Source: Eudromia elegans
Taxonomy: Eukaryota; Chordata; Aves; Tinamiformes; Tinamidae
Reading direction: 5' to 3'
DNA: 64,000 nucleotides
NCBI GenBank assembly: GCA_003342815.1
Contig: PTEX01000163.1
Location: forward strand, 1,209,542 to 1,273,541
Shown: positions 23,296-35,540 of the stretch, one piece after another
Layout of the letters: each line of letters starts with the position of its first letter
Numbering within the stretch: the first letter of the stretch is position 1
Program-made: the position numbers and the translations under genes
Notes under the pieces: generated by a model
The model's database searches: none
Told to the model about the DNA's origin: nothing
The model's input: only the letters and a program-made list of their open reading frames with translations

Positions 23296-26097
23296 CTAAG
23301 CAACAAACACATTACTTAGAAACAGAAAGCAGAGATTTTGCATATAGAATATAAAATGGAAGGAGATGGATATAAAATCTGCCTTACTAATGCCAAATTC
23401 CCTGTATTTGGCACTTGGCTTGAAATAAATGTAGCCAAGAAGAGACCGATAAGGCAGCTGTTGGTGCAGAAGGCTGTGCATGCATTTCCATTTTGAGTGG
23501 TTTGCCTGCAGATCACTTGTCACAGTCTAACTCTGAGATATGGGAGACGATAACCGAGTCACCTGGCACATCCCCTGATCCAATGGAGCTTCCCCAACGC
23601 AAGTACCCAGTTCGCTTTTCTGAGCCACTTTCCATTCGCATTATCAAGGAAACATTCTTAGCTCTCGCTTTTCTTAGAGATACCTTTTTATTTTCAAGGC
23701 TACTGTAATCCTTTCATGAACAGAGACAAGAAAAAGAACTTGTTTCTTCCCCTTTCTCCAAAACCAAACAAAAATACATACAAACATATGCATACATACA
23801 CACACTCCTACAAACCAAAGAATATACAGTGAATTTCATAAAAGTTTGTACTGTACTGCAAAACACAATGCAAGTTGGTTTTGGTTTAAAATTCTTCATT
23901 AAAGAAATGAATAAAAAGTACAAACAATAATCAGATCCATTTAGATTAATGACCTTATTCAGGCAGAACAAAGGTTTGGCCGAAATCACTTTCATTCCAG
24001 GTAATCCTCCCTGCGAACCAATTCTTTCCTAGTTAAAAACAACTCCTTTGCTTTCTGAGCTTTCCAAATGTAGGCTTCAAAGTAATGAATAAAGTGAAAG
24101 ACATACTAGGCTTTTAATTCTCTGTCTTTAGCAGGTGAACACCTGGCATAGCTCTATAGAACAGCAGACATAAGGCAAATGGGAAACCTCTCAACAAAGC
24201 ACATAGTTCTAGAATCTGCCAGAAACTGAAGTGTTTCCTCATAACCAGCCTCCATGAACCACTTAAGAAGTGTGAAAGTGGACCATGACTTGCAACTTTC
24301 GATTTGCCAAATAATTAAATCACCTCAAATTGGACTGTGTGGTATAACTGCCCTTTACCTTGGAGCTTTAAATTATCTTCTTTTGAATAAAGCATCTTCT
24401 GATTTGAACTACCCCTAAATGAATACAAAATTCATGCCTGACAAATGATGCCATAACACCAGGACTACTGAGCTGATCATCAGTCTTGGTTTGATACCAG
24501 CATCTTTGCATGCTCTAAACACATTTGATTCTCGAAATACCATAATCCTAGCCAGCTAGCACAGAAATGACTTGTACATGAGACAGCAGCATGACAGCTG
24601 AGCAACAGCTTAAGTTAACTTCATTTGGTCTTTGAATTGCCCTGGTAAAAAACACAGAAAACGTTATCCTCAAGGGAGTTTTCTGAAAACATTAGGTTGC
24701 TGAAAACAGCAAGAACAACAAGAAATCACCTCTGACAAATGGAAGCTGGAATAGGAAACCTTCGCTACATTAATCACTTTAGAAATATGGTGTAACATGC
24801 ATAATTAAACCTATGTAGCAATCAGGTAGGAGGGAAGATTTTAAACTTGTTGTTATGAAAGAAATAGAACATTAGTATCCAGAAGGCTCCCTACTATTCA
24901 GGGGAGAGGAAAAAAAAAAATCAGTTTAAATGTCTAACAGGAGGTAATTATACACCCAATTAGTTCCCAGCTTTGCCCAGGAACAGGATGCTGTAAAACA
25001 GCCAAAAAGGCTTTTTCAAAAATTTATCTAGGTATAGCAGAATGCTTGGTGGCTGGACCGTAGCCTATCTCTAGGAAGATCTAGGACAGGAGGGACAAAA
25101 TAAGGGCACTTGCATTCTTTTCTGAATAACCAGCAATTGTTCTGAGGGTAGATACACCTGCATTCATGGTGGTTTGGAAACATCTTGTCAGGTATAGTAC
25201 GACCAGGAGCCTGACTGAACGCAAGTGTGAGACAGTAACCAAAGGGTATCCATCAACCCTGTCACTGAGGAGCACAAAAAGTTGTTCTTCTTAATGGGTA
25301 AGTTGACTGTATTAAACATAAGCCAGAGTATTTTCATATATCATGCTGGTTTAGCAACAGGTTTACAAGAGCACGAGGCCCCTGAATTAAATCCATACAC
25401 ATAAAACTGGACATCTGAAGAAACAGGCCTACTCATTCCTATAACCATCCTCTTTCACACTGGTAGCACAGTATTCATTCTACAAGGGTGTACCAAGAAC
25501 ACCTAAGAGATTAAACTTCTCAAAAGACACTTTCCTATTTTCTTTTTCTTCAAAAATTTATATAGGTTTTACATGAAAACACTGTATGTTCCAAAGAAAG
25601 GAGAAAAATCTGATTCTGGACTCAAACTACATCTTTCCATCATAAACAGGACTCTTTCCAGACAGCTACCCCTGTTGCATTATCTTCCTTGTGCTTCTAA
25701 GGCAGTATAGCACAAAAAAATTCTGTCTTCATAATCTAGCTTAAGTGTCTTAAAGATTACCTATGCTCATATACTACATAGCTGCTGCAACTGCTTGTTT
25801 CTTTAAAAGCAAATCAAGTTTCACATTGAAGCAATATGGTAATTTTCACCTGGATCTGAAAGCCATTAGCATCTAATGTTCTCAAATTTAAGAGGCTTTT
25901 TTTATTTAAATAAAAAATTAAAGAAAGTATACTCATCTTTACTGAACCTCTGTTTTCTCATGTGCAAGAATTACTAATGACACCAAAGCCAGAAGGAGGC
26001 ATATAACCATAAGATAGGAAAACAATAGCAACATTCTTACATTAAGAACATTATTTCTCAGCAGAATGTTGTGAATTTGGGCAAAGGGGTTGATGCT

Positions 26098-26143
26098 GTG
26101 TTTTTTGGGGTTTTTTTTAGGTTTTTTTTTTAGTTTTTTTTAA
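26098..26143. repeat. T-rich low-complexity tract with G interruptions
   Basis: Blocks of 6 to 10 T bases separated by GGGG, AGG and AG. Its complement resembles the A/CCC tract at 37.6 kb. Confidence 0.8.
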
Positions 26144-26832
26144 GGAAAATGTGACTCCTTTTTAAGCAGAACTATTTTCAAACCAATGTGAAAAATGTTT
26201 TGTCAGAAATGATCGAGCCTAGAATTTATTCTATAACAAATACAGTTCAATATACAGATTTATCATACAAAGAAAAGTTGCCAAACAATTGTATTAACCA
26301 CAGTGGTCAGTCAAGTTAACTTTGACTGTTTACCTATAACAAGGAATTCCTTTGTACAGTTCCCCCTTCAATAAACTCCCTCAAATCTTTTTTGACAAAG
26401 CTTAAATTCTGTTTCCTCAGTTTGGAGAATCACAATGTCGTAGCTTATACTGCCCACAGAAGGCAAGAGATGCTCTGCAGACTATTTTAGGTTTTGTACT
26501 ATTTCTAAACATAGGAAAGCTCTATCTTGTTTACGAGTGTTCACAGTGCTCATAAACCAGTCATAAAAAACTGATCAGGCAGCCCTCAAGAAGTGTCGAT
26601 TAGAGCAGATCAGAATTGTATGCAATATAAGTTTACAGTTTGCCAAATCCCCAGAGCGCATTTCTCCCACCTCCGAGCAGAACGTGACAACATTGTAGCC
26701 AGCCCTTCCCATGCTGCCTTTCCCAGATCACAAACAGTTTTTTTCTGAGAGCTTGAAAAAACATTCAGATAGTCTTGAACTGATGAGTCTCCTGCAGCCC
26801 AGCCAAGCACTTTACACTTAGGTTAACAGTGA

Positions 26833-26846
26833 GCGCCTTCTGGTGG
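26833..26846 (-). promoter_or_regulatory. CTCF-like motif
   Basis: The minus strand reads CCACCAGAAGGCGC. Against the CTCF core pattern CCASYAGRKGGCRS it has one mismatch. It points in the same direction as the stronger motif at 32.5 kb. Binding is not shown by sequence alone. Confidence 0.35.
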
Positions 26847-27299
26847 GCCACTGTGTTCAGCTGAAGAGGGAAAAGGAAAAAAACACCACTCGGCTTTCAC
26901 CAGCACTACTCAATTCTTACTAAGGTCTCTAAAAAAAGCATACACATAAAGCAAGAAAATACTACATCTATCCGCACCCACAGGATAGGGTGTGTATCGG
27001 GGAATATTTTTAGACTGCTGCACAAGACAAAACATTTGGACATTAAAAAAGCTGTCAGTCTGACACACTCATTTAATAATAAAGGATATTTATAAAAAGC
27101 AACTCAAAATCTAATTATTATGCTTATTCTTACATCTAAAAAATCTGAAACAACAGAAGTGGCAACTTGTTTACTCTGATTTGCCTTGCTTACCTCTCCT
27201 TTGTAAGTAAATAAAGGTTCAGAGAAGTATCATCAAATTTGCCCATACAAAAAACCAAATTTGCCTGTATGAAAGCACTACTCCAGATGTGACAGTTCA

Positions 27300-27551
<252 letters not shown>

Positions 27552-30500
27552 CTACAGTGAAAGGCAAAAGACATGTTTCTCATTTTCGTTAGTACTGCTA
27601 AATTTACCAGCTAATCCAATGTACAGCTTTCTTTATTCAGAAATATCATTTAACTGCTAAATTTAGAGAGAAAAAAAAAAAGGAGAGAAAGGAATTAATG
27701 TTAAATTAAATTTTACAGAATAGAAATATAGTCCTAAAGTCATATGAAACTTCTCAGCTAAGACAGGAATCATAGCTTGTGCTTATTCATAGAAAATCGA
27801 ATGCACACATGTACACACAGAGTGAAAAGCCAATTTAATTAGCAGGCCTCAGATTTTTGAAAAAGACATTGTCACAGGGAGAAGAAATGTGACAGTGCAA
27901 TTTGGTCTTTGATATAAAAGACAGCTGTGCAAAGCTAGAGGTTGAGAAGAGCCAAAGGAATATTTTCTACAGGACTGTTGCTAAGAAGATGGAAAAACTC
28001 ATGTAACAGCAGGGGCAGAAAACCCCTGGATCACCACAACTGATCACTACCTACCTCAACAGTACTCCAGGTAATCGTATCATTTAGTGCTCTTCAGAAA
28101 TTTTTATTAAAACTAAATGGGACTGATTGCTTCTGCCATATGCGTAGAAGGATTAGCCCAGAAGCTCCAGAAACCTCCTCATTTCCAGATTACACATATT
28201 CAAGGAAACTTTCGCCAGTGTTATCTTTCACCTTAAATCTTTTACAAATGACAACAAAACCTGCTGGATGTTGGTAGAGGATAATCTAATTCTTTCTCAG
28301 CATTCTTTCATCAAATTGAATATGCAAGAACTGTAGTTTCTTGCAGAGAATTTCTCTAAGTGAGAATGACTATTGCCCTATCATCCTGGAAGTCCTTTGC
28401 TGCATCTCTTCTACTACAAGCTGTTCTAAATACAGGTGATAAAAACTGTAGGCAGAGCTCCCTGTGGCGTTTCAATCTCCTAGCTCTCCTACAAAGGCAC
28501 TACGGCCAACCTGAAACCTAACACAAAAGGCAGGTAGACAAGTAAGAAATAGGAGCATTCACACTCCCAAGATAAAAATGTCCCATCCCTACACATTTTT
28601 TGCATTGGTATATTAATATATCTGAGCATACACAAAATAGGTTCTGTGTTATTCTAACAAGTGTTGGCGATATTTTGCCTCCACTGCCTTTAATTTTTAA
28701 ATATACATCTTGCTGCGTTTGTGCTACTGTGTGCAGGTGCTCTATTGGAAGCGGGCCTCAGATCAACAGCAGGAGCCCTGAAAGAGCCAGGGCCCCCAAA
28801 CCGAAGAGCAACATTCAGCGAGTGCCGAGCGCAGCATCTGCCAGCAGAACATTTAGACAGCAGGCTGGCTGAGCGGGGAACCTCAGCATATTAAATTTAA
28901 AGGGCAATTCAATTTCAGGATATTGCTTGTCAAGCTGTTATTTTCTATAACCATGAAAAGCAATTGAAAGTGAAAAGTTGGAGAGGTTTGTTTGTTTTTA
29001 AAAAAGGTGAGCTTGTTTAAAATGCAATAACTCAGGGCACTGTGCTAAAAAGGTGTCACCTCTGTATCTGTTCTTATTTGCACCCAGAAAGCAAAACTAG
29101 TTGAATAACAACCTTCTTCTAAGCTCTGTTCAAACCCGAAGGGACTGGTCTTTTTTATTTAAAATTTTCAACTGTTTGAAAGAAAGTGATATGGCAAGAG
29201 AAATAGATGTGGACTATTTCAAAACTTTAAATGGTAATTAGAAACAATGGAGAGCAACAGATTATTTATCTAAATGTAGAGTACATTTTATCAATTTCCA
29301 TTAGCTGTCTATACCTGTGTATTAACTTAGAGTAGACACTTATCTTGTTCCCTGGGCCTCTTTTTTTATTATTTAAATTTCAATACAAAATTTAAGTTTT
29401 ATAAAATACCTGTAAGTTACAAATTCTGATTTTAACTGTCAAGTTAAGCTTTTCTCTGCTTGGTTGCATTTGGTCTGTCGCTGCAGAGTGTTTCTTCAAA
29501 TTACACAGAGTGATAATGACATATACAAGCCATGTGCAACCCAATAATGTCAAATTGGCCTCACACAAAGCTTGAGCACTTTTGCTTCTAAAATCTGCAA
29601 CTATTAATTAGTGAGAGGAGCCAGCTCTGCAATAATTAACATTGCATATCGTTTTCTACTTAAAGGTCAACACTTAGAAGAAACTATAAATCTGCATACG
29701 CAAATTGTTTTGAAATTTGCTATGCATAGAAATTAAAATTCCTCTAACTCCTCCACACACTTCAAGCAATCGAAGTCACTCACACTGAACTCATTCAATG
29801 CATGCCACTTAACTACCTTTATTTAAGGCATTACTCAGTGGCTCACTTTGGAAATCCTGAACACTAGTAGCAAAGGGAAAGATTCAAGTATCAAAACAAC
29901 AAGGAAAGGCTTCCAGGTAGCTTTCTGGAGCAGTTCCATGACCCAAGAGTAGATGCTCTTGCATGATGGTCATTGGTGTGTGTCTCATCAGCTTGAGAAT
30001 GACCAAAGGTTGTGCTACTGATCTCTGTCCTCACCCATACAGTTTGAGGTCTCTTCCTTGAGCTGATATTCACTGCGAAAAAGGGATACTATAGAATTGT
30101 TTACTAAAGATAATCAGCTATAGGTGCTCCATCCAAATGGAGCTATGGACATTGCTACTCGTAACCTCCTCTAACCTTCCTTGTCAACACATAGCAGCCT
30201 CTTTGTCCTTGAACTTCAACCTCCTCAGAACAAACTGAGACCCGAGACGCAGCACGAGGAGGTGTTTCCACTTGGTTTCCTTTCTCCTCCATCTCCAGTT
30301 CTACAAGTTACTTCAAATTCACTGCGCTACAACTCCCCTCCTCCTCAGATTAATTCGTTGATGTTGCTTTGTGTTAGTTCCCTCCAAAGGAAGGCCAGTA
30401 TTGCTCACAGCAGCAGACTACCAAGACATCCTAAAAGATACCTCTCCGCACATACCCCATGGACCAAACTACGTCTGCCATTTATCACTCCTACCTGAAC

Positions 30501-31499
30501 TATGCAGTTCCTTCAGCACTTACCTTTCTAACATAGTGAAAGGAGGCAAACCAAAGCTCATCCTGTGTATTATTATGCAGCTAACTAAGCTAGTGCTCAA
30601 GCTAGGAACATACCAGCCCCCATGCCCCTCTACAGAGGGGAGAGGCTTGCAGAGGTTGACTTAGTCTCCAAAGGGTTGAATCACTGAAGATCATTATCTC
30701 ACACATAGATTTAAATTTCATCTTGGAATGTATACAAAAACATAAGGCAGAGAGGAAAGCAAATGTATAGGGCAGTATGCAACAGTATATAGAAACCTTT
30801 CTTATATGATCATTACTCATTTTTCCTAGCTCTTACTAAACAATTAATAATGCTGTTAACTTCAGAAAATATAGTCAACACATGCCTTTTTTCTTTTTTT
30901 TTTAAAGTCTCTCTGAAATTTTCAGGCGTAACCACAACTCACATTCTGTATAGCAGAAGCAACACATCAGCAGCCAGAGCTCTCTGCCATTGAAGGACAG
31001 GGGTAAATAATGTTCTTCATTGTGCAAACAGTACTGCTTCAGTATTCCTCATATAGCATTCCCATCTCCTCTTTTCTTTCTTTCTTTTTTTTTTTTTAAG
31101 AAATCTTCAATATCTACTGCTCCTTGAAAATAATTACTCTGGAGGATCCAAAATTAAAAATATTTGGAAGATCCAGAAAAAAAAAGAAATGAATAAAATT
31201 CTACTACACACACATACATATTGTCTGTATTACATGTATGTGTATATGCACGTGCACACACACACATCTATTCTGCCCTAAAAACCATTCTTACCACGTT
31301 AATGAAACCCTCAATGTTTGGTTTGATGCAAATATCAAAAATAGGAAGTTTCAACAGTGAGCGTTCATCAAATTGTAACTCGAGATCAAAAGAAACCAAG
31401 CAGGAAGTTTACAAGCAGTGTACATATAAAGGTTGCTCCAGTATCACCCTATCAACACGCAGACATTCACACAGACTTGCAGGCCAGTACTTAGCATAC
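27552..31499 (-). other. SCML2: SCML2 intron (N-terminal exon to MBT 1)
   Basis: A 3.9-kb intron. It holds a moderately GC-rich patch at about 28,730-28,880 and an AT-rich but complex stretch at about 29,560-29,720 with homeodomain-type TAATTA cores. A CA/TG-type simple repeat lies at 31206-31268, just downstream of the donor side boundary region. No recognised transposon. Confidence 0.75.
31206..31268. repeat. CA/TG simple repeat with palindromic centre
   Basis: CACACACATACATA is followed by TGTATGTGTATATGCACGTG and then a CACACACACA run. The alternating purine-pyrimidine sequence could adopt Z-DNA. It lies about 230 bases from the donor of the exon at 31500. Confidence 0.8.
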
Positions 31500-31570
31500 C
31501 TGTCTGAAACAATGAAGAGGGGCAGCTACTGATTCAGTCTCTTTCAGATAATCATCCCAATTAAACTGCT
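31500..31570 (-). CDS. SCML2: SCML2 coding exon: FNWDDYLKET N-terminal motif
   Basis: This short exon encodes residues 8-31: (E)QFNWDDYLKETESVAAP then LHCFRQ. It corresponds to the conserved Scm-family motif just before MBT 1 (FHWEEYLKETGS...CFRQ in human SCML2). The acceptor is CTTCCAG (CAG at 31571-31573) and the donor GTATGC with its first base at 31499. Entry phase is 1 and exit phase 0. At 71 bases it is easily missed by open-frame length filters; similarity plus phase on both sides makes it secure. Confidence 0.95.
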
Positions 31571-32526
31571 CTGGAAGACATAAAACGTAAAAAAAAATAC
31601 AGACTTTAAAGGACACAGTAAAGAGCTCTTAGGAAAGAGAGAGAAAAAAACCCAACTATTTGGTATTTTTTTTCTTTCTCAAAACAGAATTACGCTAAAA
31701 TGGAAGCTCCACCTTTTTAAAATATACAAACTTTGAAGTAGGGTTAAATATATGCAAGTCTCCCTCACATTCTCTTCTTGTAGTTCACATAAAGGTTACA
31801 AATCAAACATCTAGATTTAGTCATCTGCTCAAGGATATCCCAAACATCCTTGCACAAACCACATTAAATCCTTTTGCCTTTGTCTCCCTAAGTGTAACAT
31901 AGGAAGAGCAGCATTTCTACCTCATAGGACTGCTGAGGTGAACTATGTTAAAAAGTATAGCTGCTCAGACTCTGTGCTTACAGGATGAAGTATTTGAAAT
32001 GTAAATTAAAATTCATACACTAACCCAAATCTACTAGAAATCAAAAGGATTAGCCCAATCCGTGATCTTAAATGAAACAAAAACTTAAAAAAGGACTTCT
32101 AACTTCATTTTTATGACTTTTTATTTAAAGTCTCCCAGAGGTTAATGCTTGCAAGGTGAAGTAAATATCACTATCATGTTCAGCAACAAGTAGCTTCAGC
32201 ACCATCATTCCTTGTTGTTTTTTTTTTTACAATGCTAATGTTGAGATCTTTTTTGCGCATAGGCAGGCGGGAGTATTTAACATTACATTTACTTGGTGTT
32301 ACACATTTTTACACTAGTTTTTAACCTAGTTTTTTTTTTTAACATCAAAGATATAAGAGAGAATTTACTGAAATGAATACAAAGCGTAACACAACAACTA
32401 CAGTAGTTCAGCTAGCACTTTTGTTCAGGTAATCATCTATGGGAGCTCTTTTCCTCATTTTTCCTATTTGGGCACCTGGCATCTTCCTGAGCATCTCAGT
32501 AACAGGTGATCCCAAATGGCACCATG

Positions 32527-32540
32527 GTGCCACCTAGCGC
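32527..32540 (-). promoter_or_regulatory. Strong CTCF-like motif
   Basis: The minus strand reads GCGCTAGGTGGCAC. Against the CTCF core pattern CCASYAGRKGGCRS only the first and least informative position differs if R is accepted at position three. It sits in a locally GC-richer stretch (32,510-32,650) that also contains GGCGCGCC. Confidence 0.5.
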
Positions 32541-32865
32541 TCGCTCCAGCACCACTCTCCAAAGCCCGGATCCCAATTCCAACGTGGCAGTGAAGCTGGA
32601 ATCCAATCCATTTTCTTGGCGCGCCCCTCAAGAACAGGCCTGGGTACAGCTAAGCACATTTCTGCAACGTTCAGCAGAGGAGAAACAAGAAAAAAAAAAA
32701 TCCAAGCAGAAAAATCATACCGTTTTCACCCTTTGCAAACGGTTTCTCTGAAGGATACTCATTGGTTGGAAAGAAGTGTGTTTAACTACCATTTAGCTGA
32801 AAAGGTGTAGTGCCTCGCAGTGCCTCAAGCAGAAGAGAATGGGACTCCTGAGCCATTTGAGGCCT

Positions 32866-32895
32866 TTCTCTCTCTCTCTCTTTTTTTTTTTTTTT
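32866..32895. repeat. CT repeat running into poly(T)
   Basis: A TC dinucleotide run of about seven units is followed by 15 T bases. Confidence 0.85.
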
Positions 32896-33282
32896 GGCAT
32901 AGCAGCCTCAAGGTGGTAGGAATGATCTGTACATGAGACTGCTGAGGACCTTTGACTGCAGAGAACATCTGGCTGTTAACTACATAACAAAACAATAATA
33001 TCTCAAAAAGGGCTAATTTGGGGGCAGCACTGTATTTAGGGTTGATCTGAGAAGGATGGACATCTTAGACATCTTGGAAGTCAATGTATTTTGCCACATA
33101 ATATTTATTAGCACACTGGTACAATCACAGTGAATTCTTTTAAGTCAAGTCACTATATTTCAAGATGGCACGATCAGAAAATGCCGATCCCAAAACAGTA
33201 CCCTCAACATTTGTTGTCATTCTACCAAGCCAAGAAGGCTGCAAATATAAATATGACGAAGCAAAGCTTTGCCTTGTGAAAG

Positions 33283-33299
33283 TTTTTTTTTTTTTTTTT
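33283..33299. repeat. Poly(T) run
   Basis: A run of 17 T bases. Confidence 0.85.
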
Positions 33300-34179
33300 G
33301 AGAAGTAAAGTAGCATAAAGTACATAAAGTAACACACACAATTAGCTGTGCACAAATCCAAGGACATCACCACACTGGTTCCTTAAACCTTGGATACTAA
33401 AACCACTTTTACCAAACAACAGCCCAAGGTTTACTTCAGTATTACTCCACCTGTGAAGAGACGCTGCAGTAAATTAAAGCCAAGTTCTCAGAAACAGTCC
33501 TTATCACAGTTTAATTACTGCAGTGTTAAAATAAAGGACATGAAAATACACTTGTAATATATAACATGTATATCTTGGGAGATAATGAAATGAAACTCTT
33601 TCCACAAGAAAAGTTTCTCTGTATCCAGCATGCACAGGTAGAGAGGCAATTGTTTTCTGCACATTTCTATTTATTTCTAATTCTAAAGCTCCAGAAAGCA
33701 TACAAGTTCTGAGATATAAAAGCCTTTTGGAATATTAGCTCACACAATAGTTTAACTTGCATTCCTCTTCCCACTCAAACCTGTGGGCTGAATAAAACAG
33801 CTTTAGAAAAACCTGTTATGCACCAAGCATATTTTCTATGAACCAAGAGCAAAGTAAAAACTGGAGAAAGACAAGGATTTTTATGCTAAAGTACAATAGT
33901 AAGAATAAATCAGCATATACTGAAAACAGAGGAAGGAAAAAATGAATGTAATTAAGATTTTTGTAAAGAATAAAATAAAGTTTGTAACTGACTCCAGAAT
34001 GATGTTAAAAAAGTAATCCAACACAGTCAGTATGGACAAGTGTCCTGACTAAAGTATACAATATTATTCTATACTTTAATCATAAGTTTATGACGTGGTT
34101 GCCCCATGTAACTCAGTGATCCATGATGTTCTTTCCCATACTAGCCCAATACTGTATCACCTCCTGACCAATTCTGCCA

Positions 34180-35540
34180 ATCACAAAATAATTTAAAAGA
34201 GGCCTGTGGAGGTCTCCAGCACAGTTCCCTGCTGAACGTAGGACCAACAAGGACCACACTGCTTGACATCCTGATGGATTTTGAGGGTCTCTATGAACAA
34301 AGATATCACAATTGCTCCAGACCCCTTTTCCAGGGTTTTGCTACCCACACTGGGAAGATCTTTTCCTTATAAGAACAGGAATTCCCCATGTTCCGATTTA
34401 GTTTTGTTGCTTCTTGTCTTTCCATAGCACTTCTCAGAAGAGTCTTCTCCACATGCACCCATCAGGTACCTGAAGACAGAAAGACCCTCTCCCATCAAGC
34501 TTCCTCTTTTTAAGGATAACAACATCAGTTTTCGCAGCCTTTTGCCTCATGCATCATGTGCTCCAGCACCTTCCTTTTCCTGACAGACTGCCAGGGGGCT
34601 TGCTGGGGTGCCCAACACCGAGCACGGTGCCCAAGCACCGTCTCACAAGCAGCAGACCGGAGCGCATGGCTGCGTTGCGGCTGGGAGAGCCCGGTGTGCA
34701 GTTGCCGCTCATGCCCACAAGAGCGCCCTGCTGCCTCACGCTCAGCTCGGCGCCCAGCAGCCTCCGGGCTGCCCTGCTACCCGGCTGCCCTGCCAGCCAC
34801 GTTCCCACTGCACTGTTGCATGGGATTAGGCCTCCCACAGGTCCAGGCCATTGCATTTGCCTTTGAATTTCCTCAGGTGCCTGTCGGCTCATTTCTCTAG
34901 CATGTCCAGGTTCCTCTGAATAGCAACACTGCCCTCCAGCACATCAGCCATTCATCACAGATTGGTATCACACACAAACTAGCTGGTGAGGTGCTCTTTC
35001 CTCTCATACTAGTCTACAAAAGAGACATAAACGAGCATGAGCCCCAGCATCAACCTCTGAGAAATGCCACGAGTAACAGCTGCCAGCTGGACTCCCTGCT
35101 GATGCTCAAAAATCAATTTTCTACCCACCTGTCCAAACCCCATCTCACCAGTTTGGCTGCAAAAGCACTGGAAAATACCATGGCCAAGGCTTTGCTTAAG
35201 CAGAGATCAACACTACCCTCCGCTTGCTCTGTGTCCTACCAGGGAAGGTAGTCAGACCAGTCATGCCTGGCTTGCACTTGGCAAATCCATCTGGGCTGTT
35301 CCTAAGCATAGGCTTGTCCTCTATTTCCCTAGCAAAGGCTTCCAGGATTTGCCTCAGAGTTTTCCAGCAGACTGAGGATAGGCACAGTAGCCTGCAGTTA
35401 CCCAGATACTCTCCTTCCAGAAGGCTGGCGTATTGTTTGGCTTTTTCATTCATGGAGAAACATCCTTAATCACTGCGACCTCTCCAAAGCGATAGAGCAG
35501 AGCCTTGCAGTGACATCAGTCAGCCACTTCAGCACTTGCA
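34180..35540 (-). mobile_element. CR1 LINE, long 3' fragment, minus orientation
   Basis: In plus-strand order the segment matches an antisense avian CR1 almost throughout: GGCCTGTGGAGGTCTCCAGC near the element's 3' end, CAGGTACCTGAAGACAGAAA, TCGCAGCCTTTTGCCTCATG, GTCCAGGTTCCTCTGAATAG, AACCTCTGAGAAATGCCACG, ACCATGGCCAAGGCTTTGC and TAGCCTGCAGTTACCCAG. About 1.35 kb of the 3' UTR and end of the reverse-transcriptase frame is present. It carries many substitutions and no intact frame, so it is an old, inactive, 5'-truncated copy. The GC-rich part at 34,600-34,830 belongs to it and is not a CpG island promoter. Edges are approximate. Confidence 0.8.

Noticed and set aside
34549..34900. Overlapping open frames of 73-114 codons on both strands
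   Set aside because: They lie in the GC-rich part of the antisense CR1 fragment and have no recognisable protein similarity.
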